NCBI GenBank assembly: GCA_035518715.1
Contig: DATIXJ010000019.1
Location: forward strand, 1-62,989
Direction of reading: 5' to 3'
Origin: DATIXJ01 sp035518715
Lineage (GTDB): Bacteria > Bacteroidota > Ignavibacteria > UBA10030 > SZUA-254
DNA length: 62,989 nt
Below are positions 22,628 through 32,334 of the stretch, piece by piece. How positions within the stretch are numbered: the stretch's first letter is position 1; each line of letters starts with the position of its first letter. The notes beneath the pieces were generated by a model. The model was not told where the DNA came from. It made no database searches and saw nothing but the letters and a program-made list of their open reading frames with translations. A program made the translations under genes and the position numbers.

Positions 22628-24871
22628 CTACTTCACGAGTACCATCTTTCTGACTTCACTGAACGATTTCGACTGACCCGTAATTCCAGTCGCTTCCAAC
22701 CGGTAAAAATACACGCCGCTCGCGAAGCCGGCTGCATTGAATTCAACTGATTTTGAACCGGGTTCTTCAATGCCGTTCGCAAGAACCGCCACAACCTGTC
22801 CGAGCATATTGTAGACTGTCAGTGTGACCCGGCTCTTCGCAGCGAGATCGTACTGAATTGTCGCAGACGGGTTGAAGGGATTCGGATAGCTCTGCATCAA
22901 TCGGAAATTTTCCGGTACGTCGATCGCGCGATCATAGACTGCGGTAATAGTCGGAGTGGAATTCGTCGCAAGAGTTCCGCCGAGTCCGGAAAAATGCACG
23001 ACATTCTGCGAATAGCAAACTCCCTCAATATCCTGCGTCGGGTAGGGACTCGGCTCGTACACCCATGTCGTGCCGCCGTCGTTCGTATTATAAATAAGTC
23101 CGGCAGCTCCCACCGCCCATCCGGTGAGTTTTGTTGCCATGGCAATGTCGTTCAGAGACTGCGGGGGATAGATCGCGCCGTTGAGATTTGTGCGCCTTCG
23201 CGACCAGTTCGCACCCCCGTTGGTTGAAACAATCACCACGGTATCTCCCGCTGCAAACACGTTACTGCCGACAACGGACATGCCGTGCAGCGGACGGAAT
23301 GCGCCTGCGGGTGTAGAGGGGGAATTCCAGTTCTGCCCACCATCTGTTGTTTGGACAATCGAGCCGTTGTTGCCGACGGCCACGGCCGTCAAGGAATCAA
23401 CATACCGAATCGCGTACAACGGTTGTGAAGATACCTGCACAGGATCGGCCCATGATTGACCACCGTTGGTCGATTGCATCACAAATCCCTGTCCGGTCGG
23501 TCCCCCCACAATGAATCCATTGTTCAAATCCCGAAAGCGGACGCTGTAGAGATTGAATGTCGCCGCTACGGGCATGGTAACGTTTACCCACGTGGTGCCT
23601 CCGTTTGTCGTCATTGCACACCTTCCCGAACTTCCCACTGCCCACCCGTTATTGGCATCCTGGAAATAGACACTGTAGAGGGTAGGGGAAAAACTCGACG
23701 GTGCAGGTTGGGAAGTCCATGTGGATCCTCCATTTGTTGTCGTAAGAAATGAAGACCCGTTGGGGTACACTGCAGTCCCGACAGCCCAACCCTGACTTGA
23801 ATTCAGGAAGTATACCGAATACATGTCGGCATCAAACGCGGTATTGTTCGTTCCCTGCAGCTGGTATGCCCAGGTACCTCCTCCATCAGTCGTGCGATAA
23901 ATCAGTCCGGCAGCACCCACTGCCCATCCGTTCGTGGCGGAGGACATCGCAATATCATTAAGGGACTGAGGCGGGTAGATTGTACCGTTCAGATTCGTTC
24001 TCTTGCGCGTCCAGTTTGCGCCGCTGTTGGTCGAAACGATGACGACCGTGTCACCCGCCGCAAAGACGGTGTTACCCACTACCGCCATTCCTTTCAGCGG
24101 CCGAAATGCACCGGAGGGAGTCGAAGGGGAACCCCAGTTCTGCCCGCCATCTGTGGTCTGTACGATTGCGCCGTTATTTCCGACAGCAACCGCTGTCAGC
24201 GTGTCGGTAACATACCGGATAGCATAGAGCGGCTGTGAAGAAACCTGTGAGGGATCGGTCCATGACTGACCGCCATCGGTCGATTGCATCACAAATCCCT
24301 GTCCGGTAGGTCCGCCAACGATATACCCGTTGAACAAGTCACGAAAGCGAACACTATAGAGGTTATAGGTTGCTGCAACTGGCATGGTGACGTTTGTCCA
24401 GGTCGTTCCGCCGTTCGTTGTACGGGCAAACCTTCCCGAACTTCCAGCTGCCCATCCGTTGTTGGCATCCTGGAAATAGACACTGTAGAGAGTAGGGGAA
24501 AAACTCGAGGGTGCGGGCTGAGAGACCCAGGTATTCCCGCCGTCTGTCGTCGCAACGAACGCAGACCCGTTGGGGTACACGGCTGTTCCGACTGCCCAGC
24601 CCATGGTTGAATTCAGAAAGTATACCGAATAGAGATCGGCCGTAACGCCGGTAGCATGCGCGAACCAGGTTGCGCCCGCATCTGTGGTCTTCAGAAACAA
24701 TCCGGCAGTGCCAACGGCAAACGCGGTGTTGTTGTCAAGCTGGCAGGTGCCGAGTATATCGTGGCTCGTCGTGTTGTGCGTTCCCACCCAGCGGTCCTGA
24801 CCAAAAGCGCTGATGCCGAGAAGCAGGGAGGACATAACGAGGATACTCAAACATCGTACAAGAACTTTCAT
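22628..24871 (-). CDS. T9SS-secreted YCF48-like repeat protein with internal duplication
   Basis: A 747-residue secreted protein: signal peptide (about residues 1-24, 'LSILVMSSLLLGISAFGQ'), a long series of YCF48/BNR-like beta-propeller blades built on 'GWAVG...TTDGGxTW', and a C-terminal T9SS sorting domain (about residues 660-747, 'QSYPNPFNPSATIQYDL' to 'GVYFYRLEATG', ending 'MVLVK'). The repeats form two large near-identical halves offset by 270 residues (810 bases). The family includes sialidase-like and photosystem-assembly propellers, but no catalytic residues are evident. It is likely a cell-surface or released adhesin-like protein. GGGAAGGAG precedes the ATG. Confidence 0.86.
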   Translation of the reverse strand: MKVLVRCLSILVMSSLLLGISAFGQDRWVGTHNTTSHDILGTCQLDNNTAFAVGTAGLFLKTTDAGATWFAHATGVTADLYSVYFLNSTMGWAVGTAVYPNGSAFVATTDGGNTWVSQPAPSSFSPTLYSVYFQDANNGWAAGSSGRFARTTNGGTTWTNVTMPVAATYNLYSVRFRDLFNGYIVGGPTGQGFVMQSTDGGQSWTDPSQVSSQPLYAIRYVTDTLTAVAVGNNGAIVQTTDGGQNWGSPSTPSGAFRPLKGMAVVGNTVFAAGDTVVIVSTNSGANWTRKRTNLNGTIYPPQSLNDIAMSSATNGWAVGAAGLIYRTTDGGGTWAYQLQGTNNTAFDADMYSVYFLNSSQGWAVGTAVYPNGSSFLTTTNGGSTWTSQPAPSSFSPTLYSVYFQDANNGWAVGSSGRCAMTTNGGTTWVNVTMPVAATFNLYSVRFRDLNNGFIVGGPTGQGFVMQSTNGGQSWADPVQVSSQPLYAIRYVDSLTAVAVGNNGSIVQTTDGGQNWNSPSTPAGAFRPLHGMSVVGSNVFAAGDTVVIVSTNGGANWSRRRTNLNGAIYPPQSLNDIAMATKLTGWAVGAAGLIYNTNDGGTTWVYEPSPYPTQDIEGVCYSQNVVHFSGLGGTLATNSTPTITAVYDRAIDVPENFRLMQSYPNPFNPSATIQYDLAAKSRVTLTVYNMLGQVVAVLANGIEEPGSKSVEFNAAGFASGVYFYRLEATGITGQSKSFSEVRKMVLVK

Positions 24872-25351
24872 GGGGAAACTCCTTCCCTAAACGTATGTGG
24901 GACATCCATTCTTTCACCCACGTTGGGCTGTTGATTGAAAGATGGCACTGATTGTAAAGAACTGATACGTAACGCGATTTTAATTTTCAAGAGCAAAGAG
25001 TTTGATCGCAAATGCTTCGGTTATCGTCCCACACAACACGGATTGCCTCGTTTCTCACCCGTGCGTTTGCAAAGTAATGCCCCGCAAGATTGTCGGACGC
25101 ACGTCAACACTGTCCGCCTGCTCAAACGTAGCGAATAAAGTGCGAATTACATGGATGAAGAAAAAGGAATCGCCTTCACTAATGAGGTCCCCGCCAAGAT
25201 GTTCGCAAGCTGATTGCGAGGGAATGCATCCGATCAGGAATCTGGGTCAAAGATGCCGAAAGTATTTCAGATATGCAAGTCTTTTTTACGGCATCACCCT
25301 TTTTTCACCTGGTCCCGGGGGTCCTCAGGTGCATCGAGGTGGGCGCTTAAA
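24872..25351. other. intergenic region between two T9SS cargo genes
   Basis: About 480 bases with no convincing gene. A hairpin CACCTG (25306-25311) / CAGGTG (25326-25331) with a GC-rich loop lies 20 bases after the stop of the upstream 1226-codon gene; on that strand it is followed by an A-run rather than a T-run, so it is at most a factor-dependent stop. A Shine-Dalgarno GGGAAGGAG sits near the start of the gene at 24871. Plus-strand frames here are short, poor in typical codons and not supported. Confidence 0.5.
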
Positions 25352-28300
25352 TCACCGGATAAAGAGCAATTTCTTTGTTTCGGAGAATCCGGCTGCCTGC
25401 ATCCGGCAGAAGTAGATTCCGCTCGCCCTGGTTCCGGGATCCCAGCGAACCTCATGCTGCCCGCTGGCTTCGTTACCATCGACCAGCACCGCGACCTCGT
25501 TGCCAAGGATGTCAAAGACTTTGATCGAGATGTGGGTAGTTGTGGGAAGCGTGTATCGGATAAGCGTGGACGGATTGAAGGGATTTGGGTAATTCTGCTG
25601 CAGAGCAAATCCGCCCGGCCGGCCGGGGTTGGCTGGTGCTCCTGCCTGGAGCGTGAGTCCGCCCTCGGGATGGGTGAGACGCAGTGATCCGCTTGCCGTA
25701 AGAGGAATCGGCTCTCCTCCCGGAACTTGAATGACGTATGATTTCCTGCTGTCGGTAATATTCCATGAAAGCGTAAGCGGGCCTGATGTGGACTGAATCA
25801 GAATCGGAACACTCTTCCCGGTGCCAAGAGTCTCCACGAACCTCTGCGATCCAAATCTGACATCGAAGATATCATCGGGAGGAACCGGAGGGAGTTCAAA
25901 CTTTGATACATCAATACTCGATTCCGGGTCCGTAAAGTAAAGCGTCATGCTTCTTCCTTCAGCATCCCGCACGATCAGGGAGTTCATTGAGGAGAGAGAG
26001 TTCCGCTGATCCGGGATCTGACGGAAAAGTGCGGTGGTTGTTGTAAGTACGAGCTTGCCGTCAGCATTGACCTTGATCCAATATCCGCCGCGGGGTCTGA
26101 TCGTATCGACAATAAGATAATTGGAGGAATATCCGAAATAGTAGGATGCGGTATTATTTCCCGGAATCTGTATGATCGAGCTTGTTGCAACCGGAGAGGC
26201 GATCGATCCGATCATGTTCCACCCGGCAAGGACTGAAATGGTATCCGTGGCGATCGAGTCTCCGGAGATGGGAACAAATTGCGGCTGATCAAACTTGATC
26301 CAATATCCGACTCCCGGAAGTATCGTATCAATGGGGATGTACGCGTGGACATACGTGAACGCACGGGATATCGCAGATGGGAAGAGTGTCGATTTAGACG
26401 GATCGGCGACATGCAGCGGGACCGAAACCATGTTCCAACCTCCAAGAACATCCGGGTTCACCAGGATGGAAAAAGGCGTCGAAGACGAGTCGGCGGGATC
26501 CCCTGCGGGAGAATCTGAAATCCGAACACGTCCTTGTGTTGTGTTCACTGCCGGGACCGTCCAGGTGTACGATGATGGTAACGCGGGAACACCGTCGGCG
26601 ATGAGATTCCATGTTGCACCATTGTCGGATGAGAATTCGAGCCGGAGTGCACCGATAAATCTCGATGTCCAGGAGATGCTGGTATGGATACCGGATGCGA
26701 AGACCTCTCCGCCGAGCGGTGACTGCATCGTGAGAACGGGAGGATGGACAAGGGGTCGTTCATAAATCCCGTTCCCAAATGTCGCCGCACGTACGGTTGA
26801 GTTCGCCCGGGATACAACGAGATCTAACACCATAGCGGGAGGCATGCCCTCGTTGAATTCTTCCCACGTGCCGCCGGCATCCGACGAGTGGAAAACGCCG
26901 AGATCCGTTCCGACATAAATATGCTGCGGGAGAATCGGATCAACGGTGACTGACTGATGCGGGATATCCGGTAGTCCCGTGCTGATATCAGACCAGGTCA
27001 GCCCCGCATCGGCAGATCGGAAAAGATGCGAAGTACCATATCCGGAATATGTCAGATAGACGACAGAACTGTTTGTAGGATCGAATTCGATATCTGTTGG
27101 ATAACGGTTCGGCAGACCCGTGCTGACCTTGGTCCAGTTCTTGCCTCCGTTAACGGAGCGATATACTTCAAACAGCGGACTGGATCCAAGTGCCCCGTTT
27201 CCCGTTCCGGCGAGAACGGTATCGGGGCTCGTCCACGAGACACCGATACAGGAAATATTAGTTCCATTGATAGTCCCGCTTCCATTGGCTGCAGCCCATC
27301 CCGGTGTACTCCCAACCATCTCACCGCTGCTCGTTGTCTTGTAGACGTTGGAAGCACCCACGTACAGGACATTGGGGCTTGAAGGAGATATCACAAGAGG
27401 TGACAGAAAGTTCCAGTTCGAACCGTCGAAGAATGGGAGTCCGGTGGTGATAGGGTGGAATACGCCCCCCGTCGTTCTCTCAATATCGCCGTATTGAGAC
27501 TCCGCATACTTGTTGTTCTTATTCGTCGGATCGATTGCACACCATCCGCCGTCGTTATAGTAAACGGCTTGCCACGCCGGGGCGCCGGAATACAAGAGCG
27601 TTCCGTTATCCTGCAACCCTCCCAGGGCGGTTACCGAGTCTGCCTGATAGACAGCGAACCCCGGATAGAATTGCGTGGTCACAAGACTATTGTTGACATT
27701 GATGAAACTTGCTCCGCCGTCGGTCGTTTTCCAGATACCTCCGTCGCATCCGAAATACATCACATTCGCATTGGTCGGATCGAATGCAATTGCGTGCTGG
27801 TCAACATGGACGCTCCCCGATGCAGGAACGACCGCTAAGTTCGAGCCACCGTTCGTGGAACTGTAAATTTCGTACCCACCGCAGTAGACCGTATCGGGAA
27901 ATTGTGGATGCACAGCGACAACGTTGTTATACCATCCCTGGGCTGCAGTTCCGGTGACATAGTCCAGGGTACTTTGGACCGACCAGCTGGTTCCCGCGTC
28001 GGTCGTCCGGTAGAGTCCGTCGGCATCAAAGCTCACGGCATCTGTGATCCCGGCATAGACGATCGAAGGATTTGTGGGCGAGATCGCAAGCGCGGTTCTT
28101 CCAAAATTGCTCGCCGGGAGTCCGTTGGTGAGTTGTGTCCACGAAGCGCCGGCATTAGTCGATTTGTAGATCCCCGGGTTCGGAGAAGAATTTGCACTCC
28201 CGTGCGATGCATAGAGAACGGTCGTGTCAACGGGATTAATGACGATGTCCATCGCCATGAGCACGGTGTCCGATACAGTCCATGTTCCTCCGCGATCGGT

Positions 28301-29032
28301 TGATTTGTAAACTCCCTCGCTCGTCGCGGCGTATACCGTTCTGGTGTTGCGGGGATTGATGACGATTTTTTCGACGGCAGTAATCTGAGGAAAGGTGAAG
28401 GTCAGTGCCGTTTGAGTCCACGTCGATCCGTCGTCGGTTGATTTAAGGACTCCCATCCCATAGGAAGCACGTGCACCCACCGTGCCAACCAATGGGCGAT
28501 GATAGAGACTGATTTCACCCGTGCCGATGTAGAGGACATTGTGGTTGGTCGGGTCGATGGCAATTGCGCTGACCGAGACGGTGTTGAAGCCGGTATTCAC
28601 ATAACTCCACGATCCCAGACCGGTTCCGCCACTCGAGGTTTTCCATAATCCGCCGCTCGCCGCGCCTGCCCAGACAGTATTCGGAGATGCCTGGTCGACT
28701 GCAATTGCGAGAATCCTGCCGCCGATGTTTGCCGGTCCAAGCGAATTCCAGCTTGAACCGAGCGTCAATTCTTGCCGGCTGTAGCGCCGCGATTTGTTCA
28801 TGACATTCTTCACGTAACGTGCTGCCCGCTCGAACCCTTCTCGCGGAATGGTATCGTACGGAAGTGCTCGCTGTGCGTACCACCATTCAAAACTTTTCAG
28901 AGCGTCGCTTTCACCACGCTCGACTTCCTTCTCAGGTTCGCGCAGCGGTGCGTGCTGCCGCACCGATACAAACAGCAGCGCCGACAGGAAGAAGACGATG
29001 ACAACAATAATGGATGTGGTGGAAGATTTCAT
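25352..29032 (-). CDS. very large T9SS cargo protein with BNR/VPS10-like repeats
   Basis: A 1226-residue secreted protein. N-terminal hydrophobic segment (about residues 8-25) acts as a signal peptide or anchor. Residues ~95-735 contain a chain of sortilin/BNR-type propeller repeats ('SNPNTVWAGAASGGLWKT', 'STDRGGTW', 'SADAGLTW') as in VPS10/glycosyl-hydrolase BNR proteins. Next is an Ig-like module ('GALRLEFSSDNGATW'), then two short repeated segments with 'GGWNMVSVPL' and 'GYWIKFD', and a C-terminal T9SS sorting domain ('QNYPNPFNPSTLIRYTL', 'SGIYFCRMQAAG', ending 'KLLFIR'). No catalytic Asp-box sialidase triad was identified, so it is probably a surface adhesion or binding protein. Confidence 0.86.
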   Translation of the reverse strand: MKSSTTSIIVVIVFFLSALLFVSVRQHAPLREPEKEVERGESDALKSFEWWYAQRALPYDTIPREGFERAARYVKNVMNKSRRYSRQELTLGSSWNSLGPANIGGRILAIAVDQASPNTVWAGAASGGLWKTSSGGTGLGSWSYVNTGFNTVSVSAIAIDPTNHNVLYIGTGEISLYHRPLVGTVGARASYGMGVLKSTDDGSTWTQTALTFTFPQITAVEKIVINPRNTRTVYAATSEGVYKSTDRGGTWTVSDTVLMAMDIVINPVDTTVLYASHGSANSSPNPGIYKSTNAGASWTQLTNGLPASNFGRTALAISPTNPSIVYAGITDAVSFDADGLYRTTDAGTSWSVQSTLDYVTGTAAQGWYNNVVAVHPQFPDTVYCGGYEIYSSTNGGSNLAVVPASGSVHVDQHAIAFDPTNANVMYFGCDGGIWKTTDGGASFINVNNSLVTTQFYPGFAVYQADSVTALGGLQDNGTLLYSGAPAWQAVYYNDGGWCAIDPTNKNNKYAESQYGDIERTTGGVFHPITTGLPFFDGSNWNFLSPLVISPSSPNVLYVGASNVYKTTSSGEMVGSTPGWAAANGSGTINGTNISCIGVSWTSPDTVLAGTGNGALGSSPLFEVYRSVNGGKNWTKVSTGLPNRYPTDIEFDPTNSSVVYLTYSGYGTSHLFRSADAGLTWSDISTGLPDIPHQSVTVDPILPQHIYVGTDLGVFHSSDAGGTWEEFNEGMPPAMVLDLVVSRANSTVRAATFGNGIYERPLVHPPVLTMQSPLGGEVFASGIHTSISWTSRFIGALRLEFSSDNGATWNLIADGVPALPSSYTWTVPAVNTTQGRVRISDSPAGDPADSSSTPFSILVNPDVLGGWNMVSVPLHVADPSKSTLFPSAISRAFTYVHAYIPIDTILPGVGYWIKFDQPQFVPISGDSIATDTISVLAGWNMIGSIASPVATSSIIQIPGNNTASYYFGYSSNYLIVDTIRPRGGYWIKVNADGKLVLTTTTALFRQIPDQRNSLSSMNSLIVRDAEGRSMTLYFTDPESSIDVSKFELPPVPPDDIFDVRFGSQRFVETLGTGKSVPILIQSTSGPLTLSWNITDSRKSYVIQVPGGEPIPLTASGSLRLTHPEGGLTLQAGAPANPGRPGGFALQQNYPNPFNPSTLIRYTLPTTTHISIKVFDILGNEVAVLVDGNEASGQHEVRWDPGTRASGIYFCRMQAAGFSETKKLLFIR

Positions 29033-29058
29033 TGAGGAATTCAGGAAGTTACTCCTGT

Positions 29059-29087
29059 AATATATTCCATCAGAAAGGCAAAGTCAA
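29059..29087 (-). promoter_or_regulatory. strong promoter of the 1226-residue cargo gene
   Basis: On the minus strand, TTGACT (29087-29082), a 17-base spacer and TATATT (29064-29059), with AGGAG downstream and ATG 29032. It is the best match in the window to the shared promoter pattern. Confidence 0.7.
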
Positions 29088-29096
29088 TGAGAAACC

Positions 29097-29125
29097 TTGC
29101 TTTAATCAGCCGATTTTGCTAATTT
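29097..29125 (+). promoter_or_regulatory. candidate promoter of clpS
   Basis: TTGCTT (29097-29102), a 17-base spacer and TAATTT (29120-29125), 26 bases before ATG 29151. Its -35 box lies just 10 bases from the -35 box of the divergent promoter. Confidence 0.48.
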
Positions 29126-29150
29126 CGTGTGAGTTACCTGTTTTTTTGAG

Positions 29151-29435
29151 ATGATACAGGATCCATCCATACATTATGAAAGCGACCAGGATACCGATAT
29201 CGCCATTGAGCGTCCGGCAAAGGTCATTCTTTTTAATGATGAAGTCCACACGTTTGATGAGGTGATCGGCCAGATTATCAAGGCAACGGGATACGATCAG
29301 TCGAAAGCTGAGGCAATCACGTGGGAAGTCCACACAGCGGGAAAAGCCTGTGTGTATGAAGGAGAGATCACACGCTGTGTGCAGATCAGCCAGATCCTTG
29401 AAGAAATCGAACTCATGACCCAGATTGAAGTTTGA
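29151..29435 (+). CDS. clpS: Clp protease adaptor ClpS
   Basis: A 94-residue ClpS that delivers N-degron substrates to ClpA(C)P. The N-degron pocket motif is 'VILFNDEVHTFDEVI' (Asn and Asp contact the amino terminus), followed by 'AEAITWEVHTAGKACVYEG', the ClpS fold ending. The first 20 residues are a flexible acidic tail. The ATP-dependent partner ClpA/ClpC is not in the window. It is transcribed alone or together with alaS, with a hairpin between them. Confidence 0.92.
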   Translation: MIQDPSIHYESDQDTDIAIERPAKVILFNDEVHTFDEVIGQIIKATGYDQSKAEAITWEVHTAGKACVYEGEITRCVQISQILEEIELMTQIEV

Positions 29436-29466
29436 TTGGAACCAGACACCCATACGCTGTTGTAGC

Positions 29467-29493
29467 CACCACGAGACATCGTGGTGTTCTTGT
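29467..29493 (+). terminator. hairpin between clpS and alaS
   Basis: Perfect 8-base stem CACCACGA (29467-29474) / TCGTGGTG (29479-29486) with tetraloop GACA, followed by the T-rich TTCTTGTT. Position fits a terminator of clpS or an attenuator-like element 18 bases before the alaS ATG. No alternative antiterminator pairing or T-box was recognised. Confidence 0.55.
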
Positions 29494-29511
29494 TAATTGA
29501 CGAGCGGAACG

Positions 29512-32301
29512 ATGACATCGAGTGACATACGGGCAGGTTTTCTGAAATTTTTTGAAGAGCGCGGGCACCGCATTGTTCCGAGCGCATCCGTCATTCCCTA
29601 CGACGATCCGACGCTTCTCTTCACGAATGCCGGGATGAACCAGTTTAAGGATGTCTTCCTCGGAACCGGAAAGAGGTCCTACGTTCGTGCCGCCGATTCA
29701 CAGAAGTGTATCCGCGTCAGCGGCAAGCACAACGATCTCGAGGAAGTGGGCCGCGACACCTATCACCACACGTTTTTTGAAATGCTTGGCAACTGGTCCT
29801 TCGGCGATTATTACAAGAAGGAGGCCATTGCCTGGGCATGGGAGCTTCTTACCGGCGTGTGGGGGCTCGAGAAGAAGCGCCTCTATGCGACCGTTTACGA
29901 GCAGGATGATGAAGCGGAACTTCTTTGGAAGAAGGTGACCGATATCGACCCGACGCACGTCCTCCGTTTCGGGAAGAAGGATAATTTCTGGGAAATGGGT
30001 GAGACCGGCCCGTGCGGACCGTGCTCGGAAATTCATATCGATCTGACCGATGATTGTTCCGGCGGAAAGCTCGTGAATGCAGGAGATCCGCGAGTCATGG
30101 AGATCTGGAATCTCGTCTTCATCCAGTACGACAGGGATGAAAAAGGCGAGCTCACACCTCTGCCCGCGAAGCATGTCGACACCGGGATGGGATTCGAACG
30201 CGTCTGTGCTGTGCTCCAGGGAAAGAAATCGAACTACGATTCCGATGTATTCACGCCGATCATCAGTCACATCGCGAATCTCGTCGGGATGAAATACGGC
30301 GGGACGATCGACGGTCAGAGCGACATTGCCATGCGCGTCATCGCCGATCACGTCCGGATGCTTACGTTTTCCATCGCAGACGGCGGCATACCGTCCAACG
30401 AGGGACGAGGGTATGTCATGAGACGCATACTCCGCCGGGCTGCACGTTTCGGCAGGACAGTCGGGATGCACGAGCCGTTTCTCTTCAAGGTGGTCGAAGC
30501 TGTCGTACGCTCGATGGGAAACCAGTATCCGGAGATTCGCCAGAAGCAGGAGCTGGTTGAACGAATCATCAAAGGGGAGGAAGAGAGCTTCAACCAGACT
30601 CTCGACCGCGGACTGGAAATATTCGACAGCGTCGTTTCGTCAATCGGCGGTTCTAAGATCTTTCCGGGTGATGATGCCTTCAAGCTGTACGACACGTTCG
30701 GATTCCCGCTTGATATGACACAAATGATGGTCCGTGAACGCGGGCTCTCCGTCGATATGGAAAAGTTTGATGGCTTGATGGCAAGACAAAAGGATCGTTC
30801 GAGGCAATCAGGTCGTTCGGAGATCTCGGAAGCACAAATTGAGACGGCCCGCAAGTTTGATGCGAGAGAGCTTGAAGAGCGATTCCAGTTTGTCGGATAT
30901 GAACAATTGGAGAGCGATGCTTGTGTGGTTGCCCGAGAAGGTGGGTTGGTCGTTTTGGACAAATCTCCGTTCTACGCTGAATCCGGCGGCCAGGTGGGAG
31001 ATCGTGGTCAGTTCGAGACACGGGATGGTAGGATATTTTATGTATGGGATACGCAGAAGAGTGGCAAGGTCAACATACTCATACTTGAGGATGCTCCCCT
31101 TCTGACGCCGCTGAACCAGAATCTTGAGCCAGGAGATATTGTTAAGGCGCATGTCGATAAGGATCGGCGCGACGAAGTTATGCGCAATCACACTGCCACG
31201 CACATTGTCCACGAGGCACTCCGGCAGGTTCTGGGAACGCATCTCCATCAACAGGGATCGCTTGTCGCTCCCGATCATCTCCGGTTTGATTTCAATCATT
31301 TCGAAAAGATCACTCCCGATCAGCTGAGGAAGATCGAAGACATCGTCAACGAAAAGATCTCGGATGATATTCCGGTGCTGGCACTTAATGATCCGAAAGA
31401 ATGGCTTACGATTGAACAGGCAAAAGCGAAGTACCCCAACGTGAAGATGTTCTTCGGTGACAAGTACGGCGATCATGTCCGCATTGTGGAGATCGATCCG
31501 AAATTTTCGGTCGAGCTCTGCGGCGGTACTCATGTGAAGCACACGCGTGAAATCGGACTCTTCAAGATCATTTCCGAGTCCAGTATAGCCAGCGGCATCC
31601 GGCGACTCGTTGCAGTTACGGGTGACGGACTCACGAAATACATCGAAGAACGAATGCAAAAGGTGAACGAGCTCGATCAGCAGATCGAGAAGCTCCTTGC
31701 CGAACGGGCGGATCTGGAACGACAGCTCGGGAAACCAGCAAAGACGCCGGCGGTCAGACGCCCGTCGCCTGGTCCTCTTGAGATGCCAGCGGGTGAAATT
31801 ACCACGGACACCGTGGCCCGCGTGGACCGGGAAATGGTGCAACGTGAAGAAGCGGTCGAAGAAATCACGAAATCGACGCTTGACCTTAAGAAAGAAATCA
31901 GTAAATTCCGTGTCAGGAAGGCCGCTGCAGATATCGATACTCTTGTCGCCGGAGGCATTGCGGTCGATGGCTTTACTGTCGTCTCGTTCCGCGCGGAAAT
32001 CACTGATGCTGAAGAATTGAAATCGCTTGGTGATGCCTTGCGATCCAAAATCCGGTCGGGCGTCGGAGTTATTGGCTCGGTAGTTGCTGAAAAAGTTGCA
32101 CTCGTCTGCGTTGTGACAGACGATCTGATCAAAGATAAGAAGCTGCAGGCCGGAAGGATAGTCGGTGAACTGGCAAAGCGCCTTGGCGGCGGCGGCGGCG
32201 GACGTCCGCATCTTGCCACTGCCGGCGGAAAAGATATTTCGAAGCTCGACGAGACGCTCCGGCAGGCACCCGAAATCGTGAAATCGATGCTTTCACATTA
32301 A
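29512..32301 (+). CDS. alaS: alanyl-tRNA synthetase
   Basis: A 929-residue class II alanine--tRNA ligase. ATG 29512 is chosen over TTG 29497. N-terminal catalytic core with 'SASVIPYDDPTLLFTNAGMNQFK' and 'DGGIPSNEGRGYVMRRILRRA'; editing domain with zinc ligands 'HTATHIVHEAL' and 'CGGTHV'; C-terminal C-Ala domain with 'GGGGGGRPHLATAGG'. All the expected domains are intact and it is near the usual length (~875), somewhat longer through the linker at about residues 760-800. gmhA follows after 33 bases. Antisense frames of over 450 codons on the minus strand are shadows. Confidence 0.97.
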   Translation: MTSSDIRAGFLKFFEERGHRIVPSASVIPYDDPTLLFTNAGMNQFKDVFLGTGKRSYVRAADSQKCIRVSGKHNDLEEVGRDTYHHTFFEMLGNWSFGDYYKKEAIAWAWELLTGVWGLEKKRLYATVYEQDDEAELLWKKVTDIDPTHVLRFGKKDNFWEMGETGPCGPCSEIHIDLTDDCSGGKLVNAGDPRVMEIWNLVFIQYDRDEKGELTPLPAKHVDTGMGFERVCAVLQGKKSNYDSDVFTPIISHIANLVGMKYGGTIDGQSDIAMRVIADHVRMLTFSIADGGIPSNEGRGYVMRRILRRAARFGRTVGMHEPFLFKVVEAVVRSMGNQYPEIRQKQELVERIIKGEEESFNQTLDRGLEIFDSVVSSIGGSKIFPGDDAFKLYDTFGFPLDMTQMMVRERGLSVDMEKFDGLMARQKDRSRQSGRSEISEAQIETARKFDARELEERFQFVGYEQLESDACVVAREGGLVVLDKSPFYAESGGQVGDRGQFETRDGRIFYVWDTQKSGKVNILILEDAPLLTPLNQNLEPGDIVKAHVDKDRRDEVMRNHTATHIVHEALRQVLGTHLHQQGSLVAPDHLRFDFNHFEKITPDQLRKIEDIVNEKISDDIPVLALNDPKEWLTIEQAKAKYPNVKMFFGDKYGDHVRIVEIDPKFSVELCGGTHVKHTREIGLFKIISESSIASGIRRLVAVTGDGLTKYIEERMQKVNELDQQIEKLLAERADLERQLGKPAKTPAVRRPSPGPLEMPAGEITTDTVARVDREMVQREEAVEEITKSTLDLKKEISKFRVRKAAADIDTLVAGGIAVDGFTVVSFRAEITDAEELKSLGDALRSKIRSGVGVIGSVVAEKVALVCVVTDDLIKDKKLQAGRIVGELAKRLGGGGGGRPHLATAGGKDISKLDETLRQAPEIVKSMLSH

Positions 32302-32334
32302 TTCCCAGACGCTTATCACCATCATGATGTGACT

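Noticed and set aside
25002..25415. 137-codon plus-strand frame between cargo genes
   Set aside because: Composition unlike the other proteins (many Cys, Pro and Arg), no start signal, and it runs into the antisense of the cargo gene.
30808..32211. 467-codon open frame on the minus strand
   Set aside because: Antisense to the intact alaS gene; no recognisable domain. A codon-bias shadow.
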